A stretch of 64,000 bases of DNA from CAYVFC01 sp964450715 (GCA_964450715.1 CAYVFC010000006.1:1-64000); one strand, 5' to 3'. Shown: positions 16,147 to 25,494, counted from the stretch's first letter. Notes: generated by a model from the sequence alone, not told the origin. Numbers and translations: made by a program.

Positions 16147-17649
16147 ATGAAATCATTCTTGGCTTTGGTAGCGCCCGTCGTCATCTCGCTTCTGGTAAGC
16201 GCGTGCCCGGAACTAGGCGCCGAGCCAAGCGTCGAGGCCGATGCGTCAACCAGAAAGCCGCACCCGGCGAGCCCTCGGGACTCGGGCGCAGACCGCCCGA
16301 CGCCCAACGCAATCCACACGGTCCAGGAAGGGCAGACCCTCTGGGATATCGCTCGGGCCTACGGGGTGAGCGTCAAGGATATAATGGACGCCAACCAGCT
16401 CAAGCCGCGCGATATCCGCCGCGTATCCAAGGGGGCGAAGCTCGAGATACCGGGCAGGACCGAAGTGGTGGAGGTGGAGACAGCCACAGACAGGGCCGCG
16501 AAGCAGAAGGAGCTGCCTCCGGTAGAGGACGGCGCCTATCACTTCCTGCGCCGCGGGGAGAGCGTCTGGACGTTGGCACGCCTCTACGACGTGAAAGCGC
16601 AGGCCATCATCGAGAGGAACGGGTTTTCCGATGATGACCTTCACCTGTTACGCGAGGGCAGCCCGGTAATCATCCCGGGTATCGACAAGAGCAAGATCAA
16701 GCAGTCCGAACCGGAGAAGCACTCCGGCTTCGTTCATGAGGTGGTGCGGGGCGAAAATATCTGGGACATCGCCCGCGCCTTCCAGGTCAGCATGTCGGAG
16801 ATCATGGCGGCGAACGGCCTGTCGTCGGACAGCGCGGCGATGTTGAAAGAGGGGACGCAGCTGTTGATACCCGGTGTGGAAGAGGACAGGGGGGGAGGAC
16901 GTCGACTGATCCGCAAGCGCAAGCTCTCGCCTCGCGAACGCCGGGCCGCACTGGTCGCCGAGCGGCTGGGGCTCGGTACGCGCAAGGCCGCGGGCGAGCT
17001 GCTGCGAGGACGGGTCGAGGCGCGCTGGATACGGGCGGCGGGCGGCACGGGGCGGTTGCCGGGCACGCTGCGCTGGCCGGTGGTCAAGGGCTGGTATGTT
17101 CGTGGGTACGGCTCGGGCGAGGGGGGATACCACCTGGCGGTGGACATCATGGGCAAGATCGGCTGGAACGTACGGGCGGCCGCTCGCGGCATCGTCGCCT
17201 ATTCCGGCGACGAGCTGCGGGGATATGGCAAGACCGTGGTGGTCATCCATCCGGGCGGCTGGGTGACCCTGTACGCGCACAACTCGGTCAACTTCGTGGT
17301 AGCGGGAGAAAAGGTTCCTCGGGGCGCAGTACTGGCAGAGCTCGGGGCCACTGGGATCGCCAGGGGGCCGCACGTGCACTTCGAGTTCATCCACGACGGG
17401 AAGAACTGCGACCCCAACCTGCTCTTTCGCCCGGGGGTACGCCACCGCAACAACAAGCTATCGCGGCTCAAGTACACGAGATGGCGGATTCCCCGTAAAA
17501 GACCGGAATCGATCCGCTGCGCTCCCCGACGGCGCCATCCGCGCTCGCAACTGGTCGTACACGAGGCATGGACCGAGAAGGACGAGCAGACGCCCGACGA
17601 GACCGAGCAGATGGACGAGAGGGAAGCGCCACCAGAGGAGCGGGAGTAG
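16147..17649 (+). CDS. LysM/M23 peptidoglycan endopeptidase lipoprotein
   Basis: A 500-residue envelope protein. The signal peptide ends in the lipobox LVSAC (about residues 16-20). Three LysM repeats, at about 56-103, 129-177 and 197-247, would bind glycan strands (HTVQEGQTLWDIA, FLRRGESVWTLA, HEVVRGENIWDIA). A LytM/M23 domain at about 300-430 keeps the zinc ligands His and Asp in YHLAVD and the HVH pair in GPHVHFE, so it looks catalytically able, unlike NlpD/EnvC activators. The C-terminal 60 residues are charged and low complexity. The ribosome binding site is weak. It ends at a repeat that separates it from the convergent kinase gene. Confidence 0.92.
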   Translation: MKSFLALVAPVVISLLVSACPELGAEPSVEADASTRKPHPASPRDSGADRPTPNAIHTVQEGQTLWDIARAYGVSVKDIMDANQLKPRDIRRVSKGAKLEIPGRTEVVEVETATDRAAKQKELPPVEDGAYHFLRRGESVWTLARLYDVKAQAIIERNGFSDDDLHLLREGSPVIIPGIDKSKIKQSEPEKHSGFVHEVVRGENIWDIARAFQVSMSEIMAANGLSSDSAAMLKEGTQLLIPGVEEDRGGGRRLIRKRKLSPRERRAALVAERLGLGTRKAAGELLRGRVEARWIRAAGGTGRLPGTLRWPVVKGWYVRGYGSGEGGYHLAVDIMGKIGWNVRAAARGIVAYSGDELRGYGKTVVVIHPGGWVTLYAHNSVNFVVAGEKVPRGAVLAELGATGIARGPHVHFEFIHDGKNCDPNLLFRPGVRHRNNKLSRLKYTRWRIPRKRPESIRCAPRRRHPRSQLVVHEAWTEKDEQTPDETEQMDEREAPPEERE

Positions 17650-17650
17650 T

Positions 17651-17730
17651 GTTGTCATTTCGAGCGAAGCGAGAAATCCCCTGGCACTCGATGACTTGAA
17701 GAGACCTCTCCCTGCGGTCGAGGTGACAAC
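17651..17730. repeat. GTCATTTCGAG repeat, family B copy 2
   Basis: An 80-bp unit bounded by GTTGTCATTTCGA (17651-17663) and TCGAGGTGACAAC (17718-17730), complementary at 11 of 13 positions, with GCGAAGCGAGAAATC inside the left end. It fills the whole gap between the stop codon at 17649 and the convergent stop codon whose first plus-strand base is 17730. It may act as a bidirectional transcription terminator. Confidence 0.8.
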
Positions 17731-19787
17731 TACCCCGTGGAGATGAGCTGGCAGGAGATGCCCAGGAAAAGCGCGCGCAGCGCGGTCTCGGCCTCTATTC
17801 CGAAAGTCGAGTGGCTGCGCGACATGATCGAGCCCACGGTTGAATCGCCCCGCGCCTGGTCGATCACGTAGCGCCACTCGTCCGGAACGCCGTAGGCACT
17901 CAGCGAGGCCGGGGGAAGCGCCGCGGGCAACAAAACCTTCTCCCAGAGCGGCGCCAGCGCGCTTTCCAGCTCCGAGGGATCCAACTCCATGGCAGCGTCG
18001 CGCATCAACAGATAGTTGTCCTGCCCGAGCGGATAGGTCTGCTCGTGGCTGCGTGCCTGGCGGATGTACATCCAGCTGCCACTACGCCAGCGAAACGCCT
18101 CCAGGTAGCGCGAGCGGACCTGCGACGCGACCTGCTGAAAGAGCTCCATCGGCCGGAGCACGCCCAGGCTTACCAGCGCGTCGCCGAGCCGCCCCTCATA
18201 GCGCGGGAGCACGGCGAGCCCCATGTCCACCTCCATGGGCAGGCACCTTCCGTTATCGACCAGGTAGGTGCCCAGCATCTCCCGCCGGTCGTTGGAGGCG
18301 ATGAAGTCGGGCCGCCCGTCGACGAAGTAGAGCTTCTTGCGACGTTTGCCGTTCTCAAGGTAGAGCAATCCGGTCTCGCGGTGAGCGATCAGGCTGTGGA
18401 TCAGGGGCAGCAACACCGCGGCTCTCAACTCTCCCTGCAGACAGGGGCGGCTCAGCTCCTGCCTCTGCCACTGCAAGCCGGGAGTAGAGAAGTAGCGCCC
18501 TAGCTCGATCTGGTCCGAAGCTTTGCGGAACCGTTGTCGGTTCTTGGCCACTGGAGTGTCCGCGTCCACCGCGCCGGTGGTGGTCAGCCTCACCAGCTCG
18601 GGAAAGGGCACCGGCCCCTTTCGCCTTCCATCGGCCAGCAGCACTCGGTAGGTAGCCTGGGCCGTCAGGTCGAGCCGCGAGAGCGCCCGCTTGATCTCGG
18701 ACTCGCCGACCATTTCCGGAACCGCGTTCAGCGAGCAGAACTCGGCGGTGCGGCTGCCCGGCTCGCCGGGCTCGCGCTCCTCCGGGCTCTCGCTCACCAG
18801 CTGGTAGCGGAAGAGCAGTCGCGCTACCGAGTCCGCGCCGCTGTCCCTGAAACCCGCGCGGCTGACGATGGCCTGAAGCGCACGGGCAAACCCGCGCGCA
18901 TCGGGTCGGTCCAGGGGATCGCGGCTCAGCCCGGCCATCAACAGCCTGTGCACGTCCGGGTCGATGCGCCGCCGCGTGTTACGCAGCACGCTCAGATCGA
19001 CGTCTCGGATACGGAGCATGATCTGCAGCTCGGTGCCCCGCGAAAAGAGGGTTTCGCCCAGCAGCATCTCGGCCAGCACGATGCAGAGAGAGAACACGTC
19101 GCTGCGGCCGTCCAGCGGCTTGTTCAGAACCTGCTCCGGAGACATGTACCCCAGCTTCCCCCGCACGTTGCCCTCGCCGGCCTGCTGCTTCTGAAAAACG
19201 GCCTTGGCGATACCGAAGTCGGCCAGCTTGACGTGCCCGGTCCTGGTGACCAGCACGTTCGAAGGGCTCACGTCCCGGTGCACCAGCCGCAGCGGCATCC
19301 CCTCGTCGTCGCGCGCCCGATGGGCGTAGGCCAGAGCGCGAGCGCATTGATGGGCGATGTACAGAGCGGACTCCAGCGGAACGGCCTCGCCCCGAAATGC
19401 GGCAGCGCGCAGGAGGTGATTGACGCTGGTACCGTCGACCAGCTCCATGGCCAGATAGAGCTCTCCGTTGTCCTCGCCGAAATCGAATACCTGGACGATG
19501 TTCTGGTGCTCGAGCCGGGCCGCCAGCTTGGCCTCGTCGATGAACATGCTGACGAAGACCGGGTCCTTCGCCAGATCGGAGAGGATCCGCTTGAGCGCTA
19601 CACGCTTGTAAAAACCGTGAGGTCCGGTGCGTACGGCCTCGTAGACCTCGGCCATCCCCCCTCTGCCGATCCGGCGGCCGACCTCGAACCCGCCGAAAAG
19701 CTCTCCGGTACAGCGCATCGACGACGGAGCTGCCTCGGCGGTCGACTCCCCGCACCTTGCTTCGGTATTCGGGTCAAAGGTACTCAT
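17730..19787 (-). CDS. Ser/Thr protein kinase with DUF4388-like C-terminal half
   Basis: A 685-residue soluble Hanks-type kinase. The N-terminal kinase domain (about 30-305) has the Gly loop GRGGMAEVY, the VALK Lys, the catalytic HRDVSPSN and DFGIAKA, followed by GYMSPEQ. A middle region links to a C-terminal segment (about 455-600) with GLLYLENGKRRKKLYFVDG and GRLGDALVSLGVL, typical of DUF4388 domains paired with kinases in myxobacteria. No TM segment or PASTA repeat was seen. ATG at 19787 (MSTFDPNTE) with GAGG upstream is preferred to the longer frame at 19841. It probably signals in the cytoplasm; targets are unknown. Confidence 0.9.
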   Translation of the reverse strand: MSTFDPNTEARCGESTAEAAPSSMRCTGELFGGFEVGRRIGRGGMAEVYEAVRTGPHGFYKRVALKRILSDLAKDPVFVSMFIDEAKLAARLEHQNIVQVFDFGEDNGELYLAMELVDGTSVNHLLRAAAFRGEAVPLESALYIAHQCARALAYAHRARDDEGMPLRLVHRDVSPSNVLVTRTGHVKLADFGIAKAVFQKQQAGEGNVRGKLGYMSPEQVLNKPLDGRSDVFSLCIVLAEMLLGETLFSRGTELQIMLRIRDVDLSVLRNTRRRIDPDVHRLLMAGLSRDPLDRPDARGFARALQAIVSRAGFRDSGADSVARLLFRYQLVSESPEEREPGEPGSRTAEFCSLNAVPEMVGESEIKRALSRLDLTAQATYRVLLADGRRKGPVPFPELVRLTTTGAVDADTPVAKNRQRFRKASDQIELGRYFSTPGLQWQRQELSRPCLQGELRAAVLLPLIHSLIAHRETGLLYLENGKRRKKLYFVDGRPDFIASNDRREMLGTYLVDNGRCLPMEVDMGLAVLPRYEGRLGDALVSLGVLRPMELFQQVASQVRSRYLEAFRWRSGSWMYIRQARSHEQTYPLGQDNYLLMRDAAMELDPSELESALAPLWEKVLLPAALPPASLSAYGVPDEWRYVIDQARGDSTVGSIMSRSHSTFGIEAETALRALFLGISCQLISTG

Positions 19788-20094
19788 CCGACACCTCGAG
19801 CCCCTCGGCCTCGCGTCGTTAAGATGACAAGCGCCCTGCAAGACGGGCTTTTTCCCTTTTAGTCTAATTAAAAAGATATGTTATTACCGTCTATCGTTCA
19901 AGTGTAAAATTGTGAAATATATAGAATTTCCCTTCAACAGACCGTTACAAAGGGAGAACAGGAGCGCGTAAACGGTCGCGGCGCCAAAACGCCGGTGCGA
20001 TAGCGAAAACGCGGCTTGCCATGGGCGTCACCGGCTCGTAGAAGTCGCTCACGGTTCGGTATGCCGGACCCCGGGAGAAAGCGAGACAGACGCG
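19788..20094. promoter_or_regulatory. AT-rich divergent promoter region
   Basis: A 307-bp gap between the minus-strand kinase and plus-strand hisH. Bases about 19855-19930 are markedly AT-rich for this genome. Several weak -10/-35 pairs can be read on the minus strand, such as TTGAAC with TATCTT at 17 bp, but none is decisive. No gene is seen. Confidence 0.4.
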
Positions 20095-20715
20095 ATGATC
20101 GCTATCGTCGACTATGGAGCCGGCAACCTGCGCAGTGTGCAGCGGGCCTGTAAGGCCGTTAAGCTCGACTGCGAGCTGACGAGCGACCCGGAGGCAGTGA
20201 CGCGGGCTGACCGCGTCATCTTCCCCGGGGTGGGAGCGGCCGGCAGCGCCATGCAGACCCTGAGCCGCACCGGGCTGGACCAGGCTCTGAGCAGCGCCTT
20301 TTGCAGGGGCGTGCCCCTGCTAGGCATCTGCCTGGGAGCGCAAATCGTACTCGACCGCTCCGAGGAGGCGGACACCCGGTGTCTGGGCCTGATACGCGGA
20401 ACCACCCGCAGGCTCCGGCCGGAAGACGCGGCGCTCAAGATCCCGCACATGGGCTGGAACGAGGTACGGGTCGAGCGGCCTCACCCCCTGCTCCAAGGGG
20501 TGGAGCCCGGGGACGAGTTCTACTTCGTTCACTCGTATTACCCGGACCCTGAGCACGCGCTCTCGGTTTTCGCCACCGCGTACCACGGCACCCGCTTCTG
20601 CTGTGCGCTGGGCCGGGACAACCTCTTCGCTACTCAGTTTCACCCGGAGAAAAGCGGGCGGCTGGGCCTTCAGCTGCTGGCGCGCTTCGCTTCCTGGGAG
20701 GGGACGCCATGCTGA
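20095..20715 (+). CDS. hisH: Imidazole glycerol phosphate synthase glutaminase subunit HisH
   Basis: A 206-residue class I glutamine amidotransferase that hydrolyses glutamine and passes ammonia to HisF. It starts MIAIVDYGAGNLRSV, has VIFPGVGAAGSAM at about 42-54, the nucleophile Cys in LLGICLGAQ at about 78-86, and the His/Glu pair in TQFHPEKSG at about 182-190. Its stop overlaps the start of hisF by 7 bases. No other his genes are in the window, so this pair stands apart from a his operon, directly upstream of hflKC and a glycan locus. Confidence 0.95.
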   Translation: MIAIVDYGAGNLRSVQRACKAVKLDCELTSDPEAVTRADRVIFPGVGAAGSAMQTLSRTGLDQALSSAFCRGVPLLGICLGAQIVLDRSEEADTRCLGLIRGTTRRLRPEDAALKIPHMGWNEVRVERPHPLLQGVEPGDEFYFVHSYYPDPEHALSVFATAYHGTRFCCALGRDNLFATQFHPEKSGRLGLQLLARFASWEGTPC

Positions 20716-21488
20716 GCAAACGGGTGGTCGCCTGCCTCGACGTTCGTGACGGGCGGCTGGCCAAGAGCGTCCGCTTCGTCGATACCAAGGATATCGGCGA
20801 CCCGGTGGAGAAGGCCCGGCAGTACTACCGGGACGGGCTGGACGAGCTGGTTTTCTACGATATCACTGCCTCCAGCGACCGGCGGGACATCATGATCGAC
20901 GTGGTCGAACGGGTGGCGGCCGAAATCTTCATCCCTTTCTCGGTGGGAGGCGGGATACGCTCGGTAAACGACGCCACCAAGCTGCGGCTGGCGGGCGCGG
21001 AGAAGGTCAACGTCAACACGGCGGCCGTCAAGGACCCCGAGCTCATCGCCCGCTGCTCCGAGGCCATCGGCGCGCAGAGCACGATTCTCTCCATGGACGT
21101 CCGGCGCTGCGAGCCGAGCGCTTCCATCCCCTCGGGATACGAGATCGTGATCCATGGCGGCCGTACGCCGATGGGCATCGACGCGCTCGAGTGGGCCATC
21201 CGCGGGGAAAAGCTCGGCGCCGGCGAGCTGGTGGTCAACTCCATCGACGCGGACGGCACGCGGGAAGGCTACGAGCTGACGCTCACCCGGATGATCGCCG
21301 AGGCGGTGAGCATACCGGTCATCGCCTCGGGCGGCGCGGGCGAGCCCGAGCACCTCTACCAGGTGCTGACCGAGGGCAAGGCCGACGCCGCCCTGGTCGC
21401 CTCGATGGTTCACTACGGGCACTACACGGTGGGAGCGCTGAAGCAGTACCTGCACGAACGAGGGGTAAAAGTCCGCATGCGTTATTAA
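20709..21488 (+). CDS. hisF: Imidazole glycerol phosphate synthase cyclase subunit HisF
   Basis: A 259-residue TIM barrel that condenses PRFAR with ammonia to imidazole glycerol phosphate and AICAR. The two catalytic Asp are kept, in ACLDVRDG at about 8-15 and SMDVRR at about 128-133. Phosphate-binding segments are FSVGGGIRSV, NTAAVKDPE and IASGGAGEPEH. The usual VKGV after strand 1 reads AKSV here, a small change. It overlaps hisH, so the two subunits are translated together. HisHF pairs in glycan loci can feed ammonia to amidotransferases, but no such partner is seen here, so histidine synthesis is the first choice. Confidence 0.95.
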   Translation: MLSKRVVACLDVRDGRLAKSVRFVDTKDIGDPVEKARQYYRDGLDELVFYDITASSDRRDIMIDVVERVAAEIFIPFSVGGGIRSVNDATKLRLAGAEKVNVNTAAVKDPELIARCSEAIGAQSTILSMDVRRCEPSASIPSGYEIVIHGGRTPMGIDALEWAIRGEKLGAGELVVNSIDADGTREGYELTLTRMIAEAVSIPVIASGGAGEPEHLYQVLTEGKADAALVASMVHYGHYTVGALKQYLHERGVKVRMRY

Positions 21489-21627
21489 TAGTGCTGGCGA
21501 CCTCAAGCGCCGCGTCTGCGTCTCGTTCCGCCTGGTCGGCGGCGGAGGGGCTCTTGACCGGGCGGACGCCGCCTACTAGAGCACTTCTCGAAAGCGAGGA
21601 GCAAGAGCGGGGAAACGGAGGGTACCA

Positions 21628-22707
21628 ATGGTCCAGTACGGCGGAAACGGCGACGGTTTCGACGAGGCACAGGTCTACGAGATAGGCCGTAAATACGCGG
21701 AGCCGGTGCGCAAAAACCTGATCCGGATTCTGATCGCGGTCCTGGTCGGCGCGGGAGTCGTCAGCTCGCTCTACAAGGTCGAGCAGGGGGAAGTCGGGGT
21801 CATCACCCGCTTCGGTGCCTACACGGGCGTGGTGGGACCGGGGCTTCACTTCAAGCTGCCCATGGGCATCGACCGGGTCTGGAAGGTCCGGGTCGAACGG
21901 CAGCTCAAGGAGGAGTTCGGATTTCGCACCACCTCGGCGGACGTCCGCTCGCGGTTCGCGGTGCCCGAGGAAGCGGCGCGTGAGTCCCGGATGCTAACCG
22001 GGGACCTGAACGTGGCCGACGTGGAGTGGATCATCCAGTACCGGGTCAAGGATCCCAAGAAGTTCCTCTTCAACGTGCGCAACCTGGATCGAGAGCAGAA
22101 GAGCGTGCTCAGCGCCAGTATCTGGGGACAGGGCAACCCGGGCGAGCCCTCGACCCTGCGGGACATGAGCGAGGCGGCCATGCGCCAGGTGGTGGGCGAC
22201 CACAGCGTATCCGAGGTGCTCACGGTCGGCCGCGAGGCCATACAGATACTGGCCAAGGAGGCGCTGCAAGGGCTCTGCGATCGCTACGACACCGGCATCG
22301 ATATCCAGCAGCTCGTGCTGCAGGATGTAAACCCGCCCGAGCCCGTACAGGCCTCTTTCAACGAGGTGAACGAGGCCATTCAGGAACGGGAGCGCCTGAT
22401 CAACCAGGCCTGGACCCGCTACAACTCGGTGATTCCGGAAGCCAGGGGCAAGGCGGAGCAGGTGCTCCAGGCCGCCGAGGGTTATGCGACGGAACGGGTC
22501 AACAACGCCCGAGGCGAGGCCACCCGCTTCCTGGCCCTGCAATCGGAGTACACGAAAGCGCCCTGGGTGACGCGAGCGCGCCTCTACCTGGAAACCATGT
22601 CCGAGGTAATGAACCGGGCCGGGAAACGGATCTTCGTCGACGACAAGATAAAGGGGCTACTGCCGGTTTTACCGCTGGACACCGTGAAGGGAGGGGTGAC
22701 GCCATGA
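21628..22707 (+). CDS. hflK: HflK, membrane modulator of FtsH
   Basis: A 359-residue SPFH/prohibitin protein. A short N-terminal stretch leads to one TM segment (about 30-50), then the SPFH domain: VEQGEVGVITRFGAY at about 51-65 and GPGLHFKLPMGID at about 70-82. An Ala/Glu-rich coiled coil at about 245-310 (EARGKAEQVLQAAEGYA) follows. With HflC it forms a large periplasmic cage around FtsH and restrains its proteolysis. The N-terminus lacks the long Gly/Pro-rich segment of E. coli HflK. The stop overlaps hflC as ATGA. A good GGAGGG precedes the start. Confidence 0.93.
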   Translation: MVQYGGNGDGFDEAQVYEIGRKYAEPVRKNLIRILIAVLVGAGVVSSLYKVEQGEVGVITRFGAYTGVVGPGLHFKLPMGIDRVWKVRVERQLKEEFGFRTTSADVRSRFAVPEEAARESRMLTGDLNVADVEWIIQYRVKDPKKFLFNVRNLDREQKSVLSASIWGQGNPGEPSTLRDMSEAAMRQVVGDHSVSEVLTVGREAIQILAKEALQGLCDRYDTGIDIQQLVLQDVNPPEPVQASFNEVNEAIQERERLINQAWTRYNSVIPEARGKAEQVLQAAEGYATERVNNARGEATRFLALQSEYTKAPWVTRARLYLETMSEVMNRAGKRIFVDDKIKGLLPVLPLDTVKGGVTP

Positions 22708-23642
22708 GCCGGGGAGCACCCGTCCTGATCCTGTTGCTGCTGCTGGCCACGGCCCTGTTGATGGGTGGGGCCGCCTACACGGTCTTCGAGACCGAGCAGG
22801 TCATCATCACCCGCTTCGGCCGCATCGAGGGCAAGGCCAAGACCAAACCGGGGCTCTACTTCAAGCTCCCCTTCGTCGATCAGGCCGTGGTCTACGACAA
22901 ACGCTGGCTGGAATGGGACGGCGATCCCAACCAGGTGCCTACCAAAGACAAGAAGTACGTATGGGTCGATGCCTACGCCAGGTGGCGCATCACCGACCCG
23001 ACCCAGTTCTACGTACGGCTGAGAGACGAGCTGCGAGCGCAGTCGCGGCTGGACGACATCATCGACGGCGAGATCCGTAACGTGATCGCCAACCACAATC
23101 TCATCGACATCGTCAGGAGCAGCAAGCGCAAGTTCGAGCGCGCGGACGAGTACGCCAGTGAGGAGATCGACGAGAGCTCGTTCCTGTTCAGCAAGGGAAG
23201 GGAGAAGCTGACCCGGCTGGTACTGGACAAGGCCTCCAAAATCGTGCCCGATTACGGGATCGAGCTGGCCGACGTGCAGTTCAAGCGGGTCAATTATATC
23301 GAGACCGTGCAGAAAAAGGTGTTCGATCGCATGATCTCGGAACGTAAGCGCATCGCCCAGCGCTTCCGCTCCGAGGGACAGGGCAAGGCCGCCGAGATCA
23401 ACGGAAAGATCGAGAGGGAGCAGAAGACCATCGAGTCCGAGGCCTATCGCAAGGCCGAGGAGATCAAGGGAAAGGCCGACGCCGAGGCCACGGCGATCTA
23501 CGCCGCGGCGTACAACACGAATCCCAAGCTCTACGAGTTCCTCAAGACCATGGAGGCCTACCGGAGCTTCGTGGACCAGGACACGAGCGTGGTGCTCTCC
23601 ACCGACGCCCAGCTGCTAAAGCTCTTCCGGAGCAAGGAGTGA
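22704..23642 (+). CDS. hflC: HflC, membrane modulator of FtsH
   Basis: A 312-residue SPFH protein with an N-terminal TM (about 6-25), FETEQVIITRFGRIEG at about 30-45 and KPGLYFKLPFVDQ at about 50-62, then a coiled coil at about 215-270 (QGKAAEINGKIEREQKT, ADAEATAIYAAAY). ATG at 22704 overlaps the hflK stop by four bases; the longer frame upstream is the hflK shadow. The end overlaps the next gene as GTGA. It acts as the HflK partner in the inner membrane. Confidence 0.94.
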   Translation: MSRGAPVLILLLLLATALLMGGAAYTVFETEQVIITRFGRIEGKAKTKPGLYFKLPFVDQAVVYDKRWLEWDGDPNQVPTKDKKYVWVDAYARWRITDPTQFYVRLRDELRAQSRLDDIIDGEIRNVIANHNLIDIVRSSKRKFERADEYASEEIDESSFLFSKGREKLTRLVLDKASKIVPDYGIELADVQFKRVNYIETVQKKVFDRMISERKRIAQRFRSEGQGKAAEINGKIEREQKTIESEAYRKAEEIKGKADAEATAIYAAAYNTNPKLYEFLKTMEAYRSFVDQDTSVVLSTDAQLLKLFRSKE

Positions 23643-24658
23643 ACAAGGAGCGGGCGGGCGGGTTTACTAAACCGCGCCCGCCGCGCTGGAAGTACTATAC
23701 GCCGCTGGTCGGGTTGGTGCTGCTGGCCTGGATTCTGTCCGGCATCGACCTCCGCTCCATGCGGGATTCGATTCTGGCGCTGTCGCCGAGAACGCTCGGT
23801 TTGGCCGCGGGCTGTTTCGCTACCAACGTCCTGATCAAGAGCTTTCGCTGGCACCGAATGCTACAGGCCCAGGGCATTCGACTCCCCCTGCGCATCTCGC
23901 TGGCTGCCTATCTCAACGGGCAGTTCTACGGCCAGGTCACCCTGGGCCATGTCGGGGAGTTCTACCGCGCCGAGGCACTGATCGAGCGGGGAGTCTCCGT
24001 CGGCCTGGCCATGTCCTCTTGCCTGATCGACCGTTTCATAGATGTCCTGATCGTGCTCGCAGTGGCCATGGTGCTGGGCGCGCTGGTGGTGGGTAACGTA
24101 CAGGCCGCCCTCTGGGCGGCGGGGCTGCTCGGCCTGGGCATCTCGCTGGTCGCCTTCGTCTGGGCGGCAGCCGCCTACCGGTTGCTGCCGCAATCGGTGG
24201 TATCGACAGCGACCCGGGCCGTCGATCGCATGCGCAGGAACCGTTTTCTGGACCGAGGCATCGACGCGGTGCTCGACCTGCTGCAGGGATCGCGCGCGCT
24301 TCTCCACCCCCTGCCTTTGCTGGAGGCGCTCTGCTGGTCCACCCTGGCCTGGCCGCTCTACTTCTGCACGCTCTGGGTGCTAGCCGACGGCATGGGGATG
24401 AAGCTCGACTTCGTCATCCTGACGGCAGCCTCTTCCCTGGGGGCGCTCAGCTCGCTGGTCCCCATCACCTTCGCCGGGCTGGGCGTACGGGAGGTGGTCT
24501 TCGCCGAAGTGCTGGCGCTGCGCGGCGCGACCAGGGCCAGCGCGGTGGCGCTCTCGCTCACCAATTTCGCGGTGATGATGACGACCGCGCTCGGCGTCGG
24601 TATAGTGGGCGTGATCTGGCGCCAGAAGCAGATCGCCACCGGTACCAACCTTCGATGA
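23639..24658 (+). CDS. YbhN/AglD-like flippase-domain membrane protein
   Basis: A 339-residue integral membrane protein with about eight hydrophobic segments, of the lysylphosphatidylglycerol synthase TM / UPF0104 family. It has FRWHRMLQAQGI near residues 69-80, LGHVGEFYRAEAL at about 102-114, and the ITFAGLGVREVVF segment at about 278-290 that is conserved in this family. Members are proposed to move lipid-linked substrates or support glycolipid synthesis; direct activity is not settled. GTG at 23639 overlaps the hflC stop. It opens the glycan locus and precedes two GT2 genes. Confidence 0.85.
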   Translation: MNKERAGGFTKPRPPRWKYYTPLVGLVLLAWILSGIDLRSMRDSILALSPRTLGLAAGCFATNVLIKSFRWHRMLQAQGIRLPLRISLAAYLNGQFYGQVTLGHVGEFYRAEALIERGVSVGLAMSSCLIDRFIDVLIVLAVAMVLGALVVGNVQAALWAAGLLGLGISLVAFVWAAAAYRLLPQSVVSTATRAVDRMRRNRFLDRGIDAVLDLLQGSRALLHPLPLLEALCWSTLAWPLYFCTLWVLADGMGMKLDFVILTAASSLGALSSLVPITFAGLGVREVVFAEVLALRGATRASAVALSLTNFAVMMTTALGVGIVGVIWRQKQIATGTNLR

Positions 24659-24699
24659 CGGGTCGCGACGGATCGGGGCGCTGATCGGTTCGAAACGCC

Positions 24700-25452
24700 A
24701 TGCCGAGCACCGTCATCGTCGTACCCTGCTTCAACGAGGCCGACCGCTTGCCGGTCGCTGCGTTCGAGCGGTTCTGCTCCACCACCCTCGGGGTACGTTT
24801 CATCTTCGTCGATGACGGAAGCATTGACGATACCGCCACGGTGCTGGCCCATCTTCGCGACCGGAACCCCACCCGCTTCGCGATGATCGAGCAGACGCCC
24901 AACCAGGGAAAGGCCGAGGCGGTTCGAGCCGGTATCCGGGCAGCGTTCGCCCAGCAGCCGACCTATGTCGGATACTGGGACGCCGATCTAGCGGCGCCGC
25001 TGGAGGAGATCCCGCGGCTGGTTCAGGTGCTGGAAGAGCACCCGGCGCTGGAAATGGTCTTCGGATCCCGCGTACAGCTGCTGGGCAGAAGCATCCGACG
25101 TAAGACCTATCGCCACTATTTGGGAAGGGTCTTCGCCACCGCGGCCTCGATGGCGCTCGAGCTGCCGGTATACGATACGCAATGCGGCGCCAAGCTCTTT
25201 CGCGCCTCGCCCGCCACGGCGGCGCTCTTTACGGAGCCCTTCCGTTCGGGTTGGATTTTCGACGTGGAGATCATCGCGCGCCTGATCGCCAGCCGGCGCG
25301 GGACCGAACTGCCCGGCGCCGCCGAGGTCATCTACGAGCTGCCCCTCAACCGGTGGCACGACGTGGGCGATTCGCGGGTACGACCGGGCGATTTTTTTCG
25401 GGCGGTCATCGCCATCGGTGAGATACGCAAGCGTTACTTTTCTCGCGGTTGA
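24700..25452 (+). CDS. Family 2 glycosyltransferase (Alg5/DPM1-like)
   Basis: A 250-residue GT-A fold enzyme without TM segments. It has VIVVPCFNEADRLP at about 5-18, FIFVDDGSIDDT at about 34-45 (nucleotide-binding DDG), NQGKAEAVRAGIRAA at about 68-82 and the metal-binding YWDADLAAP at about 92-100. The RKTYRHYLGR and DTQCGAKLFR segments resemble dolichyl-phosphate glucosyltransferases, so the acceptor may be a polyprenyl phosphate and the product a sugar donor for GT-C enzymes in this window. The sugar is unknown. Confidence 0.88.
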   Translation: MPSTVIVVPCFNEADRLPVAAFERFCSTTLGVRFIFVDDGSIDDTATVLAHLRDRNPTRFAMIEQTPNQGKAEAVRAGIRAAFAQQPTYVGYWDADLAAPLEEIPRLVQVLEEHPALEMVFGSRVQLLGRSIRRKTYRHYLGRVFATAASMALELPVYDTQCGAKLFRASPATAALFTEPFRSGWIFDVEIIARLIASRRGTELPGAAEVIYELPLNRWHDVGDSRVRPGDFFRAVIAIGEIRKRYFSRG

Positions 25453-25494
25453 GGGCACGGCCGGGCTGGGGTATAGAGGCGGCGGGGATCGAAC

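Noticed and set aside
18534..19862. 442-codon plus-strand frame
   Set aside because: It lies wholly opposite the Ser/Thr kinase, whose motifs are clear; the translation is a His/Gln/Arg-rich shadow.
19835..19862. GCCC...GGGC followed by TTTTT on the plus strand, resembling a terminator
   Set aside because: The stem is only four pairs and no plus-strand gene lies upstream; it falls in the leader of the minus-strand kinase.
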